From Oasisia sp. SBJ-2009 (taxonomy: Eukaryota > Annelida > Polychaeta > Sabellida > Siboglinidae): 64,000 bases of DNA. The translations under genes were made by a program, and so were the position numbers. This document shows, one piece after another, positions 50,809 through 62,029 of this stretch (position 1 is the first letter of the stretch; the number at the start of each line of letters is the position of its first letter). The notes under the pieces were generated by a model. That model was given only the letters and a program-made list of their open reading frames with translations. It was not told the DNA's origin and searched no databases. The stretch spans positions 16,405,283 through 16,469,282 of the forward strand of contig OZ024861.1 in the NCBI GenBank assembly GCA_964017155.1. The letters run 5' to 3'.

Positions 50809-53053
50809 GAATGGCATATAATGCTTCAGATACATCTTTGCGCAGCCTGCATACAGCCCTCGTGGCGTCGCCGTTAACACGTTTTAGAGTTCCAGATCGC
50901 AGAGAGTAGATTGCCAACACAATGAAGGGAACTTCTGTCGTTGAGTGTAGTAGTTTGAAGCTCAGCAGTACGAATGTTAAATTAGATACTGTCCAAACGT
51001 CTATTTGCCTAGGCATAGGTGGACAGCTGCTTGAGACTTTGAGACAACTCATCGAAGAGTGGTATGCACCATATACAGTGTACTGTGAATGAGAACAAGA
51101 ATATGAATATTCTGTTCCATTTCCGACAGGAATTAGGCACTTGCGCAGAATGCAAGCCAACCTTAATTGCTCCTAGGTTTGAAACTTCATTACGAGAGGC
51201 GCGGGTAGGGTAGTGTAGTGGTTTTAATACGCGCGGACGCAGCAGGCCTGATATATTTGGTCTAAAACTCAATGGAGAGAGTCTGACATTGTTGAATCTA
51301 ATCGGTGTTATACCCCACGCACATTGACTTGCATCATGCATAAAAAGTACCCGAATGTCGCACTGGCCGTCGTACCATAACACAACTGTAGTCCTATGTG
51401 TGTGTACCTTTTTGCGAAATAGGCTAGCGCAAGTAAAACATTGAAAGAACGAGGTAAAAGTGGAAGAAAGCGCCTCCCCACCCCAGTTTGCTTAGATCAA
51501 AGGCGTCGCCATCTTGAAATTTGACGTCGCCGGGAACGAAAATGGCGCGTCTGCCGCATCGTCGTGACGTCACGGTATTGTTGTGGCGCGTCTTCCGGTT
51601 TGCCGCCATTACTGTGTCGCGCAGCCGAATGCTGGCGACAGATGCCAGTTTCTTTAGTGTAATCTCGACCGCATCGCGGTGGGATTTGCGTCTTTGACGC
51701 CAGAGGGGTGAAGGAATGTGGGCATATGTAAGCATTGAGCCTGCTGTTTTCAATTTTGTTAGACACCGTGCACATTGTAACGCTAGTTTATTGTTTTTTC
51801 TCAGGTGTCTGCGCCCGGTGAAGATACAGCGACACGTGGCCGACGACTTCTGGCAGCATTACTGACCGACCAGGCCCGATGATGTGAAGATTGGCGACGC
51901 GGAACAGTCATTCGACAGTGGGTGACGCGTTGTTTTTATCAAGTTATTTTATTTATATAACCTGTTGAGGTAGATGATAACGTAGGCCGATCACTGGGAT
52001 AATCAAATCAATGATAGCATGACATCGATACATGTATCACAGCTAGTGCGAGTGGACATTAGTTTTGATGTTGCAGTTCTCACAATCGAAACGTATTACT
52101 CAGACGATTGATCGAGCAATTGTTCACGCTATATGATGTATTTCAAGATACACAATGTCAAAATATGATGCAAAATAATGCACATGAAGCGAGACTTGTG
52201 TAAGAGGTCGAGATCGCACCGCGGAAAGTATCTTAACACTGATATGTATAAGCACCATTCGCGCGGCCAATGCCACACACATTATCGCATGTACACATAC
52301 ACCCACTCAATACAGTTGAGTAGATGATTCTTTGACGGTCATGACAGCAAGCACAACGCATTCATCTCGACTGGAAACAGCATACTTAGGAATCAGCATG
52401 CAAAGGCAACCTATACAAGTGCCTCTTTCTTTGCAATAGTGTAACTCAAGGGTTCGCATTTGACATGTCTTCCTTCAAAGACAAGTGTAGAGATCATTCG
52501 ATGTTTTGAGACCCATATTTATTGCAGTCACACATATCTCGGCACGCGGATTTGTATCTAGGTAGTGACGGAGTTCGAATGCATATATTGATAGATTGCC
52601 TTGGAAACAATATCACATGCTACAGTGATCAGTGCCAACAGGCCAGCTCTTTGGCCATGTCATGAGCGCTATGCCGACAAACAGGTAACGCCAAAGGCTA
52701 GACATAACAGCGATGGCGAAAAGCCATACGAGAAAACAAAGGTTGTTCCAAACTACCCAGATAACTACGAAATGATGTACTAGACATGCGTGGGGTTCAT
52801 CACTTCTCGCGCGTCGCATTCTCAGAGGGTCTGTGTCGCTCACACGTCGGTCTCAAATAGGAAGACCTGAAACCAAAGAGCAGACATGTCGCAAGTTCAA
52901 TATGAAAACGAAACCACAAAGCAGCTAACAGGCAGTGGTCGCATCATATAATCATTGATGTTGAGCTAGCTACATACATTGTACGTCCTACAAAGCGTAT
53001 TACACTACAGAGTAAATCTAGACCGTATGGGAACGAACGTCTGTTATCGCATG
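50809..53053. repeat. Unit U21, subfamily D
   Basis: 2,245 bp. The poly-C tract is interrupted as CCCCACCCC. CRE core at 51565-51572. Its second half has alleles closer to subfamily B (GGCCAATGCC) than to its neighbours, again a mosaic. Confidence 0.95.
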
Positions 53054-55297
53054 GAATGGCATATAATGCTTCAGATACATCTTTGCGCAGCCTGCATACA
53101 GCCCTCGTGGCGTCGCCGTTAACACGTTTTAGAGTTCCAGATCGCAGAGAGTAGATTGCCAACACAATAAAGGGAACTTCTGTCGTTGAGTGTAGTAGTT
53201 TGAAGCTCAGCAGTACGAATGTTAAATTAGATACTGTCCAAACGTCTATTTGCCTAGGCATAGATGGAAAGCTGCTTGAGACTTTGAGTCAACTCATCGA
53301 AGAGTGGTATGCACCATATACAGTGTACTGTGAATGAGAACAAGAATATGAATATTCTGTTCCATTTCCGACAGGAATTAGGCACTTGCGCAGAATGCAA
53401 GCCTACCTCAATTGCTCCTAGGTTTGAAACTTCATTACGAGAGGCGCGGGTAGGGTAGTGTAGTGGTTTTAATACGCGCGGACGCAGCAGGCCTGATATA
53501 TTTGGTATAAAACACAATGGAGAGAGTCTGACATTGTTGAATCTAATCGGTGTTATACCCCACGCACATTGACTTGCATCGTGCATAAAAAGTACCCGAA
53601 TGTCGCACTGGCCGTCGTACCATAACACAACTGTAGTCCTATGTGTGTGTACCTTATTGCGAAATAGGCTAGCGCAAGTAAAACATTGAAAGAACGAGGT
53701 AAAAGTGGAAGAAAGCGCCTCCCCCCCCCAGTTTGCTTAGATCAAAGGCGTCGCCATCTTGAAATTTGACGTCGCCGGGAACGAAAATGGCGCGTCTGCC
53801 GCATCGTCGTGACGTCACGGTATTGTTGTGGCGCGTCTTCCGGTTTACCGCCATTACTGTGTCGCGCAGCCGAATGCTGGCGACAGATGCCAGTTTCTTT
53901 AGTGTAATCTCGACCGCATCGCGGTGGGATTTGCGTCTTTGACGCCAGAGGGGTGAAGGAATGTGGGCATATGTAAGCATTGAGCCTGCTGTTTTCAATT
54001 TTGTTAGACACCGTGCACATTGTAACGCTAGTTTATTGTTTTTTCTCAGGTGTCTGCGCCCGGTGAAGATACAGCGACACGTGGCCGACGACTTCTGGCA
54101 GCATTACTGACCGACCAGGCCCGATGATGTGAAGATTGGCGACGCGGAACAGTCATTCGACAGTGGGTGACGCGTTGTTTTTATCAAGTTATTTTATTTA
54201 TATAACCTGTTGAGGTAGATGATAATGTAGGCCGATCACTGGGATAATCAAATCAATGATAGCATGACATCGATACATGTATCACAGCTAGTGCGAGTGG
54301 ACATTAGTTTTGATGTTGCAGTTCTCACAATCGAAACGTTTTACTCAGACGATTGGTCGAGCTATTTTTCACGCTATATGATGTATTTCAAGATACACAA
54401 TGTCAAAATATGATGCAAAATAATGCACATGAAACGAGACTTGTGTAAGAGATCGAGGTCGCACCACGGAAAGTATCTGAACACTGATAAGTATAAGCAC
54501 CATTCGCGCGGCGAATGCCACACACATTATCGCATTTACACATACACCCACTCAATACAGTTGAGTAGGTGATTCTTTGACCTCATGACAGCAAGCACAA
54601 CGCATTCATCTCGACTGGAAACAGCATACTTAGGAATCAGCATGCAAAGGCAACCTATACAAGTGCCTCTTTCTTTGCAATAGTGTAACTCAAGGGTTCG
54701 CATTTGACATGTCTTCCTTCAAAGACAAGTGTAGAGATCATTCGATGTTTTGAGACCCATATGTATTGCAGTCACACATATCCCGGCACGCGGATTTGTA
54801 TCTAGGTAGTGACGGAGTTCGAATGCATACGTTGAGACATTGCCTTAGAAACAATATCATATGCTACAGTGATCAGTGCCAACAGGCCAGCTCTTTGGCC
54901 ATGTCATGAGCGCTATGCCGACAAACAGGTAACGCCAAAGGCTAGACATAACAGCGATGGCGAAGAGCCATACGAGAAAACAAAGGTTGTTCCAAACTAC
55001 CCAGATAACTACGAAATGATATACTAGACATGCGTGGGGTTCATCACTACTCGCGCGTCGCATTCTCAGAGGGTCTGTGTCGCTCACACGTCGGTCTCAA
55101 ATAGGAAGACCTGAAACCAAAGAGCAGACATGTCGCAAGTTCAATATGAAAACGAAACCACAAAGCAGCTAACAGGCAATGGTCGCATCATATAATCATT
55201 GATGTTTAGCTAGCTACATACATTGTACGTCCTACAAAGCGTATTACACTACAGAGTAAATCTAGACTGTATGCGAACGAACGTCTTTTATCGCATG
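53054..55297. repeat. Unit U22, subfamily D
   Basis: 2,244 bp. Poly-C tract of 9, uninterrupted. CRE core at 53810-53817. Its last part (from about 54370) starts the 4,488-bp dimer periodicity seen to its right. Confidence 0.95.
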
Positions 55298-57541
55298 GAA
55301 TGGCATATAATGCTTCAGATACATCTTTGCGCAGCCTGCATACAGCCCTCGTGGCGTCGCCGTTAACACGTTTTAGAGTTCCAGATCGCAGAGAGTAGAT
55401 TGCCAACACAATGAAGGGAACTTCTGTCGTTGAGTGTAGTAGTTTGAAGCTCAGCAGTACGAATGTTAAATTAGATACTGTCCAAACGTCTATTTGCCTA
55501 GGCATAGGTGGACAGCTGCTTGAGACTTTGAGACAACTCATCGAAGAGTGGTATGCACCATATACAGTGTACTGTGAATGAGAACAAGAATATGAATATT
55601 CTGTTCCATTTCCGACAGGAATTAGGCACTTGCGCAGAATGCAAGCCAACCTTAATTGCTCCTAGGTTTGAAACTTCATTACGAGAGGCGCGGGTAGGGT
55701 AGTGTAGTGGTTTTAATACGCGCGGTCGCAGCAGGCCTGATATATTTGGTGTAAAACTCAATGGAGAGAGTCTGACATTGTTGAATCTAATCGGTGTTAT
55801 ACCCCACGCACATTGACTTGCATCGTGCATAAAAAGTACCCGAATGTCGCACTGGCCGTCGTACCATAACACAACTGTAGTCCTATGTGTGTGTACCTTT
55901 TTGCGAAATAGGCTAGCGCAAGTAAAACATTGAAAGAACGAGGTAAAAGTGGAAGAAAGCGCCTCCCCACCCCAGTTTGCTTAGATCAAAGGCGTCGCCA
56001 TCTTGAAATTTGACGTCGCCGGGAACGAAAAAGGCGCGTCTGCCGGATCGTCGTGACGTCACGGTATTGTTGTGGCGCGTCTTCCGGTTTGCCGCCATTA
56101 CTGTGTCGCGCAGCCGAATGCTGGCGACAGATGCCGGTTTCTTTAGTGTAATCTCGACCGCATCGCGGTGGGATTTGCGTCTTTGACGCCAGAGGGGTGA
56201 AGGAATGTGGGCATATGTAAGCATTGAGCCTGCTGTTTTCAATTTTGTTAGACACCGTGCACATTGTAACGCTAGTTTATTGTTTTTTCTCAGGTGTCTG
56301 CGCCCGGTGAAGATACAGCGACACGTGGCCGACGACTTCTGGCAGCATTACAGACCGACCAGGCCCGATGATGTGAAGATTGGCGACGCGAAACAGTCAT
56401 TCGACAGTGGGTGACGCGTTGTTTTTATCAAGTTATTTTATTTATATAACCTGTTGAGGTAGATGATAATGTAGGCCGATCACTGGGAGAATCAAATCAA
56501 TGATAGCATGACATCGATACATGTATCACAGCTAGTGCGAGTGGACATTAGTTTTGATGTTGCAGTTCTCACAATCGAAACGTTTTACTCAGACGATTGG
56601 TCGAGCTATTTTTCACGCTATATGATGTATTTCAAGATACACAATGTCAAAATATGATGCAAAATAATGCACATGAAACGAGACTTGTGTAAGAGATCGA
56701 GGTCGCACCACGGAAAGTATCTGAACACTGATATGTATAAGCACCATTCGCGCGGCGAATGCCACACACATTATCGCATTTACACATACACCCACTCAAT
56801 ACAGTTGAGTAGGTGATTCTTTGACCTCATGACAGCAAGCACAACGCATTCATCTCGACTGGAAACAGCATACTTAGGAATCAGCATGCAAAGGCAACCT
56901 ATACAAGTGCCTCTTTCTTTGCAATAGTGTAACTCAAGGGTTCGCTTTTGACATGTCTTCCTTCAAAGACAAGTGTAGAGATCATTCGATGTTTTGAGAC
57001 CCATATGTATTGCAGTCACACATATCCCGGCACGCGGATTTGTATCTAGGTAGTGACGGAGTTCGAATGCATACGTTGAGACATTGCCTTAGAAACAATA
57101 TCATATGCTACAGTGATCAGTGCCAACAGGCCAGCTCTTTGGCCATGTCATGAGCGCTATGCCGACAAACAGGTAACGCCAAAGGCTAGACATAACAGCG
57201 ATGGCGAAGAGCCATACGAGAAAACAAAGGTTGTTCCAAACTACCCAGATAACTACGAAATGATATACTAGACATGCGTGGGGTTCATCACTACTCGCGC
57301 GTCGCATTCTCAGAGGGTATGTGTCGCTCACACGTCGGTCTCAAATAGGAAGACCTGAAACCAAAGAGCAGACATGTCGCAAGTTCAATATGAAAACGAA
57401 ACCACAAAGCAGCTAACAGGCAATGGTCGCATCATATAATCATTGATGTTTAGCTAGCTACATACATTGTACGTCCTACAAAGCGTATTACACTACAGAG
57501 TAAATCTAGACTGTATGCGAACGAACGTCTTTTATCGCATG
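55298..57541. repeat. Unit U23, subfamily D, dimer position 1
   Basis: 2,244 bp. CCCCACCCC tract. CRE core at 56054-56061. It shares GGTGTAAAACTC, GCCGGATCGTCG and GATGCCGGTTTC with U25. Confidence 0.95.
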
Positions 57542-57654
57542 GAATGGCATATCATGCTTCAGATACATCTTTGCGCAGCCTGCATACAGCCCTCGTGGCG
57601 TCGCCGTTAACACGTTTTAGAGTTCCAGATCGCAGAGAGTAGATTGCCAACACA

Positions 57655-57825
57655 ATGAAGGGAACTTCTGTCGTTGAGTGTAGTAGTTTGAAGCTCAGCA
57701 GTACGAATGTTAAATTAGATACTGTCCAAACGTCTATTTGCCTAGGCATAGGTGGACAGCTGCTTGAGACTTTGAGACAACTCATCGAAGAGTGGTATGC
57801 ACCATATACAGTGTACTGTGAATGA
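57655..57825 (+). other. Recurrent short + frame, possible coding relic (U24 copy)
   Basis: ATG opens 56 codons ending at TGA. In U13 (31741-31995) the same TGA is AGA and the frame runs 84 codons to a TAG. The predicted peptide has an acidic-aromatic stretch (EEWYAPYTVYCE) and a basic tail in the longer form (RIRHLRRMQAN). The initiator is ATG in U13-U19, U21 and U23-U26, GTG in subfamily A and ATA in most of subfamily B, so the frame is not conserved. I recognise no family. It may be a decayed exon or chance. Confidence 0.25.
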
Positions 57826-57943
57826 GAACAAGAATATGAATATTCTGTTCCATTTCCGACAGGAATTAGGCACTTGCGCAGAATGCAAGCCAACCTTAAT
57901 TGCTCCTAGGTTTGAAACTTCATTACGAGAGGCGCGGGTAGGG

Positions 57944-58002
57944 TAGTGTAGTGGTTTTAATACGCGCGGACGCAGCAGGCCTGATATATTTGGTCTAAAA
58001 CT
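57944..58002 (+). other. tRNA-like A-box and degenerate B-box pair (U24 copy, one per unit)
   Basis: TAGTGTAGTGG (57944-57954) matches the A box of tRNA-Asp/Glu/Gly-type genes and is followed by GTTTTAATAC. GGTCTAAAACT (57992-58002) lies 48 bp downstream, close to normal tRNA box spacing, and resembles a B box with about three changes. In subfamily B it reads GGTCGAAAACTC (12388-12399 in U6), nearer the consensus. There is no matching acceptor stem, so this is not an intact tRNA. It could be a tRNA-derived SINE head fixed in the unit, or chance. Confidence 0.3.
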
Positions 58003-58205
58003 CAATGGAGAGAGTCTGACATTGTTGAATCTAATCGGTGTTATACCCCACGCACATTGACTTGCATCATGCATAACAAGTACCCGAATGTCGCACTGGC
58101 CGTCGTACCATAACACAACTGTAGTCCTATGTGTGTGTACCTTTTTGCGAAATAGGCTAGCGCAAGTAAAACATTGAAAGAACGAGGTAAAAGTGGAAGA
58201 AAGCG

Positions 58206-58215
58206 CCTCCCCACC
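58206..58215. repeat. Variable poly-C tract (U24 copy, one per unit)
   Basis: A C-rich run after GCGCCT varies from 6 (U9) to 13 (U16) bases, and is CCCCACCCC in U21 and U23-U26. Its length decides which minus-strand frames are joined. It behaves as an ordinary slippage-prone mononucleotide tract. Confidence 0.85.
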
Positions 58216-58239
58216 CCAGTTTGCTTAGATCAAAGGCGT

Positions 58240-58344
58240 CGCCATCTTGAAATTTGACGTCGCCGGGAACGAAAATGGCGCGTCTGCCGCATCGTCGTGA
58301 CGTCACGGTATTGTTGTGGCGCGTCTTCCGGTTTGCCGCCATTA
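58240..58344. promoter_or_regulatory. CpG-rich promoter-like block (U24 copy, one per unit)
   Basis: In order: CGCCATCTTG (58240-58249, reverse CAAGATGGCG, the classic YY1 element), AAAATGGCGCG (about 58272), the palindrome CGTGACGTCACG (58296-58307, full CRE/ATF core TGACGTCA), CTTCCGG (58325-58331, ETS/GABP-type) and GCCGCCATTA (58335-58344, YY1-like). CpG is dense: I count about 15 in the 100 bp around the CRE. These elements together are typical of TATA-less animal housekeeping promoters, often bidirectional. The CRE core is intact in 24 of 27 occurrences, with single changes in U4, U16 and U19. Transcription itself is inferred. Confidence 0.55.
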
Positions 58345-58658
58345 CTGTGTCGCGCAGCCGAATGCTGGCGACAGATGCCAGTTTCTTTAGTGTAATCTCG
58401 ACCGCATCGCGGTGGGATTTGCGTCTTTGACGCCAGAGGGGTGAAGGAATGTGGGCATATGTAAGCATTGAGCCTGCTGTTTTCAATTTTGTTAGACACC
58501 GTGCACATTGTAACGCTAGTTTATTGTTTTTTCTCAGGTGTCTGCGCCCGGTGAAGATACAGCGACACGTGGCCGACGACTTCTGGCAGCATTACAGACC
58601 GACCAGGCCCGATGATGTGAAGATTGGCGACGCGAAACAGTCATTCGACAGTGGGTGA
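58275..58658 (+). other. Second recurrent + frame downstream of the promoter block (U24 copy)
   Basis: ATGGCGCG opens 51 codons to TGA at 58428-58430. The same frame restarts and runs to TGA at 58656-58658, with a C-terminal part including HVADDFWQHYRPTRPDD. In U3 and U5 the first TGA is TCA. A second TGA found in many units (codon after QHY) is TGT in U3 and U5 and AGA in U19, U20 and U23-U26. An early TAA is present in subfamily A. No single unit has the whole frame open and I recognise no family. Possible pseudogene or non-coding first exon. Confidence 0.3.
58461..58537 (+). other. Intron-like segment, about 77 nt (U24 copy, one per unit)
   Basis: It begins GTAAGC after GGGCATAT, and ends in a pyrimidine-rich tract TTGTTTTTTCTCAG followed by GTGTCTGCG, with TGTAACG as a plausible branch site. 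GTAAGC and the TTTTTTCTCAG acceptor recur in nearly all units (U19 has TTTTGTCTCAG, U20 TTTTTTTTCAG). The length is plausible for a short invertebrate intron. It lies just downstream of the promoter-like block on the + strand. No transcript evidence is available. Confidence 0.35.
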
Positions 58659-59785
58659 CGCGTTGTTTTTATCAAGTTATTTTATTTATATAACCTGTTG
58701 AGGTAGATGATAATGTAGGCCGATCACTGGGAGAATCAAATCAATGATAGCATGACATCGATACATGTATCACAGCTAGTGCGAGTGGACATTAGTTTTG
58801 ATGTTGCAGTTCTCACAATCGAAACGTTTTACTCAGACGATTGGTCGAGCTATTTTTCACGCTATATGATGTATTTCAAGATACACAATGTCAAAATATG
58901 ATGCAAAATAATGCACATGAAACGAGACTTGTGTAAGAGATCGAGGTCGCACCACGGAAAGTATCTGAACACTGATATGTATAAGCACCATTCGCGCGGC
59001 GAATGCCACACACATTATCGCATTTACACATACACCCACTCAATACAGTTGAGTAGGTGATTCTTTGACCTCATGACAGCAAGCACAACGCATTCATCTC
59101 GACTGGAAACAGCATACTTAGGAATCAGCATGCAAAGGCAACCTATACAAGTGCCTCTTTCTTTGCAATAGTGTAACTCAAGGGTTCGCATTTGACATGT
59201 CTTCCTTCAAAGACAAGTGTAGAGATCATTCGATGTTTTGAGACCCATATGTATTGCAGTCACACATATCCCGGCACGCGGATTTGTATCTAGGTAGTGA
59301 CGGAGTTCGAATGCATACGTTGAGACATTGCCTTAGAAACAATATCATATGCTACAGTGATCAGTGCCAACAGGCCAGCTCTTTGGCCATGTCATGAGCG
59401 CTATGCCGACAAACAGGTAACGCCAAAGGCTAGACATAACAGCGATGGCGAAGAGCCATACGAGAAAACAAAGGTTGTTCCAAACTACCCAGATAACTAC
59501 GAAATGATATACTAGACATGCGTGGGGTTCATCACTACTCGCGCGTCGCATTCTCAGAGGGTCTGTGTCGCTCACACGTCGGTCTCAAATAGGAAGACCT
59601 GAAACCAAAGAGCAGACATGTCGCAAGTTCAATATGAAAACGAAACCACAAAGCAGCTAACAGGCAATGGTCGCATCATATAATCATTGATGTTTAGCTA
59701 GCTACATACATTGTACGTCCTACAAAGCGTATTACACTACAGAGTAAATCTAGACTGTATGCGAACGAACGTCTTTTATCGCATG

Positions 59786-62029
59786 GAATGGCATATAATG
59801 CTTCAGATACATCTTTGCGCAGCCTGCATACAGCCCTCGTGGCGTCGCCGTTAACACGTTTTAGAGTTCCAGATCGCAGAGAGTAGATTGCCAACACAAT
59901 GAAGGGAACTTCTGTCGTTGAGTGTAGTAGTTTGAAGCTCAGCAGTACGAATGTTAAATTAGATACTGTCCAAACGTCTATTTGCCTAGGCATAGGTGGA
60001 CAGCTGCTTGAGACTTTGAGACAACTCATCGAAGAGTGGTATGCACCATATACAGTGTACTGTGAATGAGAACAAGAATATGAATATTCTGTTCCATTTC
60101 CGACAGGAATTAGGCACTTGCGCAGAATGCAAGCCAACCTTAATTGCTCCTAGGTTTGAAACTTCATTACGAGAGGCGCGGGTAGGGTAGTGTAGTGGTT
60201 TTAATACGCGCGGTCGCAGCAGGCCTGATATATTTGGTGTAAAACTCAATGGAGAGAGTCTGACATTGTTGAATCTAATCGGTGTTATACCCCACGCACA
60301 TTGACTTGCATCGTGCATAAAAAGTACCCGAATGTCGCACTGGCCGTCGTACCATAACACAACTGTAGTCCTATGTGTGTGTACCTTTTTGCGAAATAGG
60401 CTAGCGCAAGTAAAACATTGAAAGAACGAGGTAAAAGTGGAAGAAAGCGCCTCCCCACCCCAGTTTGCTTAGATCAAAGGCGTCGCCATCTTGAAATTTG
60501 ACGTCGCCGGGAACGAAAATGGCGCGTCTGCCGGATCGTCGTGACGTCACGGTATTGTTGTGGCGCGTCTTCCGGTTTGCCGCCATTACTGTGTCGCGCA
60601 GCCGAATGCTGGCGACAGATGCCGGTTTCTTTAGTGTAATCTCGACCGCATCGCGGTGGGATTTGCGTCTTTGACGCCAGAGGGGTGAAGGAATGTGGGC
60701 ATATGTAAGCATTGAGCCTGCTGTTTTCAATTTTGTTAGACACCGTGCACATTGTAACGCTAGTTTATTGTTTTTTCTCAGGTGTCTGCGCCCGGTGAAG
60801 ATACAGCGACACGTGGCCGACGACTTCTGGCAGCATTACAGACCGACCAGGCCCGATGATGTGAAGATTGGCGACGCGAAACAGTCATTCGACAGTGGGT
60901 GACGCGTTGTTTTTATCAAGTTATTTTATTTATATAACCTGTTGAGGTAGATGATAATGTAGGCCGATCACTGGGAGAATCAAATCAATGATAGCATGAC
61001 ATCGATACATGTATCACAGCTAGTGCGAGTGGACATTAGTTTTGATGTTGCAGTTCTCACAATCGAAACGTTTTACTCAGACGATTGGTCGAGCTATTTT
61101 TCACGCTATATGATGTATTTCAAGATACACAATGTCAAAATATGATGCAAAATAATGCACATGAAACGAGACTTGTGTAAGAGATCGAGGTCGCACCACG
61201 GAAAGTATCTGAACACTGATATGTATAAGCACCATTCGCGCGGCGAATGCCACACACATTATCGCATTTACACATACACCCACTCAATACAGTTGAGTAG
61301 GTGATTCTTTGACCTCATGACAGCAAGCACAACGCATTCATCTCGACTGGAAACAGCATACTTAGGAATCAGCATGCAAAGGCAACCTATACAAGTGCCT
61401 CTTTCTTTGCAATAGTGTAACTCAAGGGTTCGCATTTGACATGTCTTCCTTCAAAGACAAGTGTAGAGATCATTCGATGTTTTGAGACCCATATGTATTG
61501 CAGTCACACATATCCCGGCACGCGGATTTGTATCTAGGTAGTGACGGAGTTCGAATGCATACGTTGAGACATTGCCTTAGAAACAATATCATATGCTACA
61601 GTGATCAGTGCCAACAGGCCAGCTCTTTGGCCATGTCATGAGCGCTATGCCGACAAACAGGTAACGCCAAAGGCTAGACATAACAGCGATGGCGAAGAGC
61701 CATACGAGAAAACAAAGGTTGTTCCAAACTACCCAGATAACTACGAAATGATATACTAGACATGCGTGGGGTTCATCACTACTCGCGCGTCGCATTCTCA
61801 GAGGGTATGTGTCGCTCACACGTCGGTCTTAAATAGGAAGACCTGAAACCAAAGAGCAGACATGTCGCAAGTTCAATATGAAAACGAAACCACAAAGCAG
61901 CTAACAGGCAATGGTCGCATCATATAATCATTGATGTTTAGCTAGCTACATACATTGTACGTCCTACAAAGCGTATTACACTACAGAGTAAATCTAGACT
62001 GTATGCGAACGAACGTCTTTTATCGCATG
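59786..62029. repeat. Unit U25, subfamily D, dimer position 1
   Basis: 2,244 bp. CCCCACCCC tract. CRE core at 60542-60549. Near copy of U23 at an offset of 4,488 bp. Confidence 0.95.

Larger units (their letters stand above)
57542..59785. repeat. Unit U24, subfamily D, dimer position 2 (reference unit)
   Basis: 2,244 bp. I use this copy for the unit map. Open + frame of 56 codons at 57655-57825. tRNA-like boxes at 57944-58002. CCCCACCCC tract near 58210. Promoter-like block 58240-58344. Second + frame 58275-58430, continuing in the same frame at 58449-58658. Intron-like segment 58461-58537. It shares GGCATATCATGC with U26. Confidence 0.95.

Noticed and set aside
58699..58706. TGAGGTAG, the 5-prime octamer of let-7 microRNA, in each unit
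   Set aside because: Only eight bases match. The rest differs and no complementary arm able to form a precursor hairpin lies nearby.
58684..58730. TATATAA with TCACT about 39 bp downstream, in each unit
   Set aside because: The spacing is too long for a standard TATA-initiator pair, and the area is generally AT-rich (TTATTTTATTTATATAACC).
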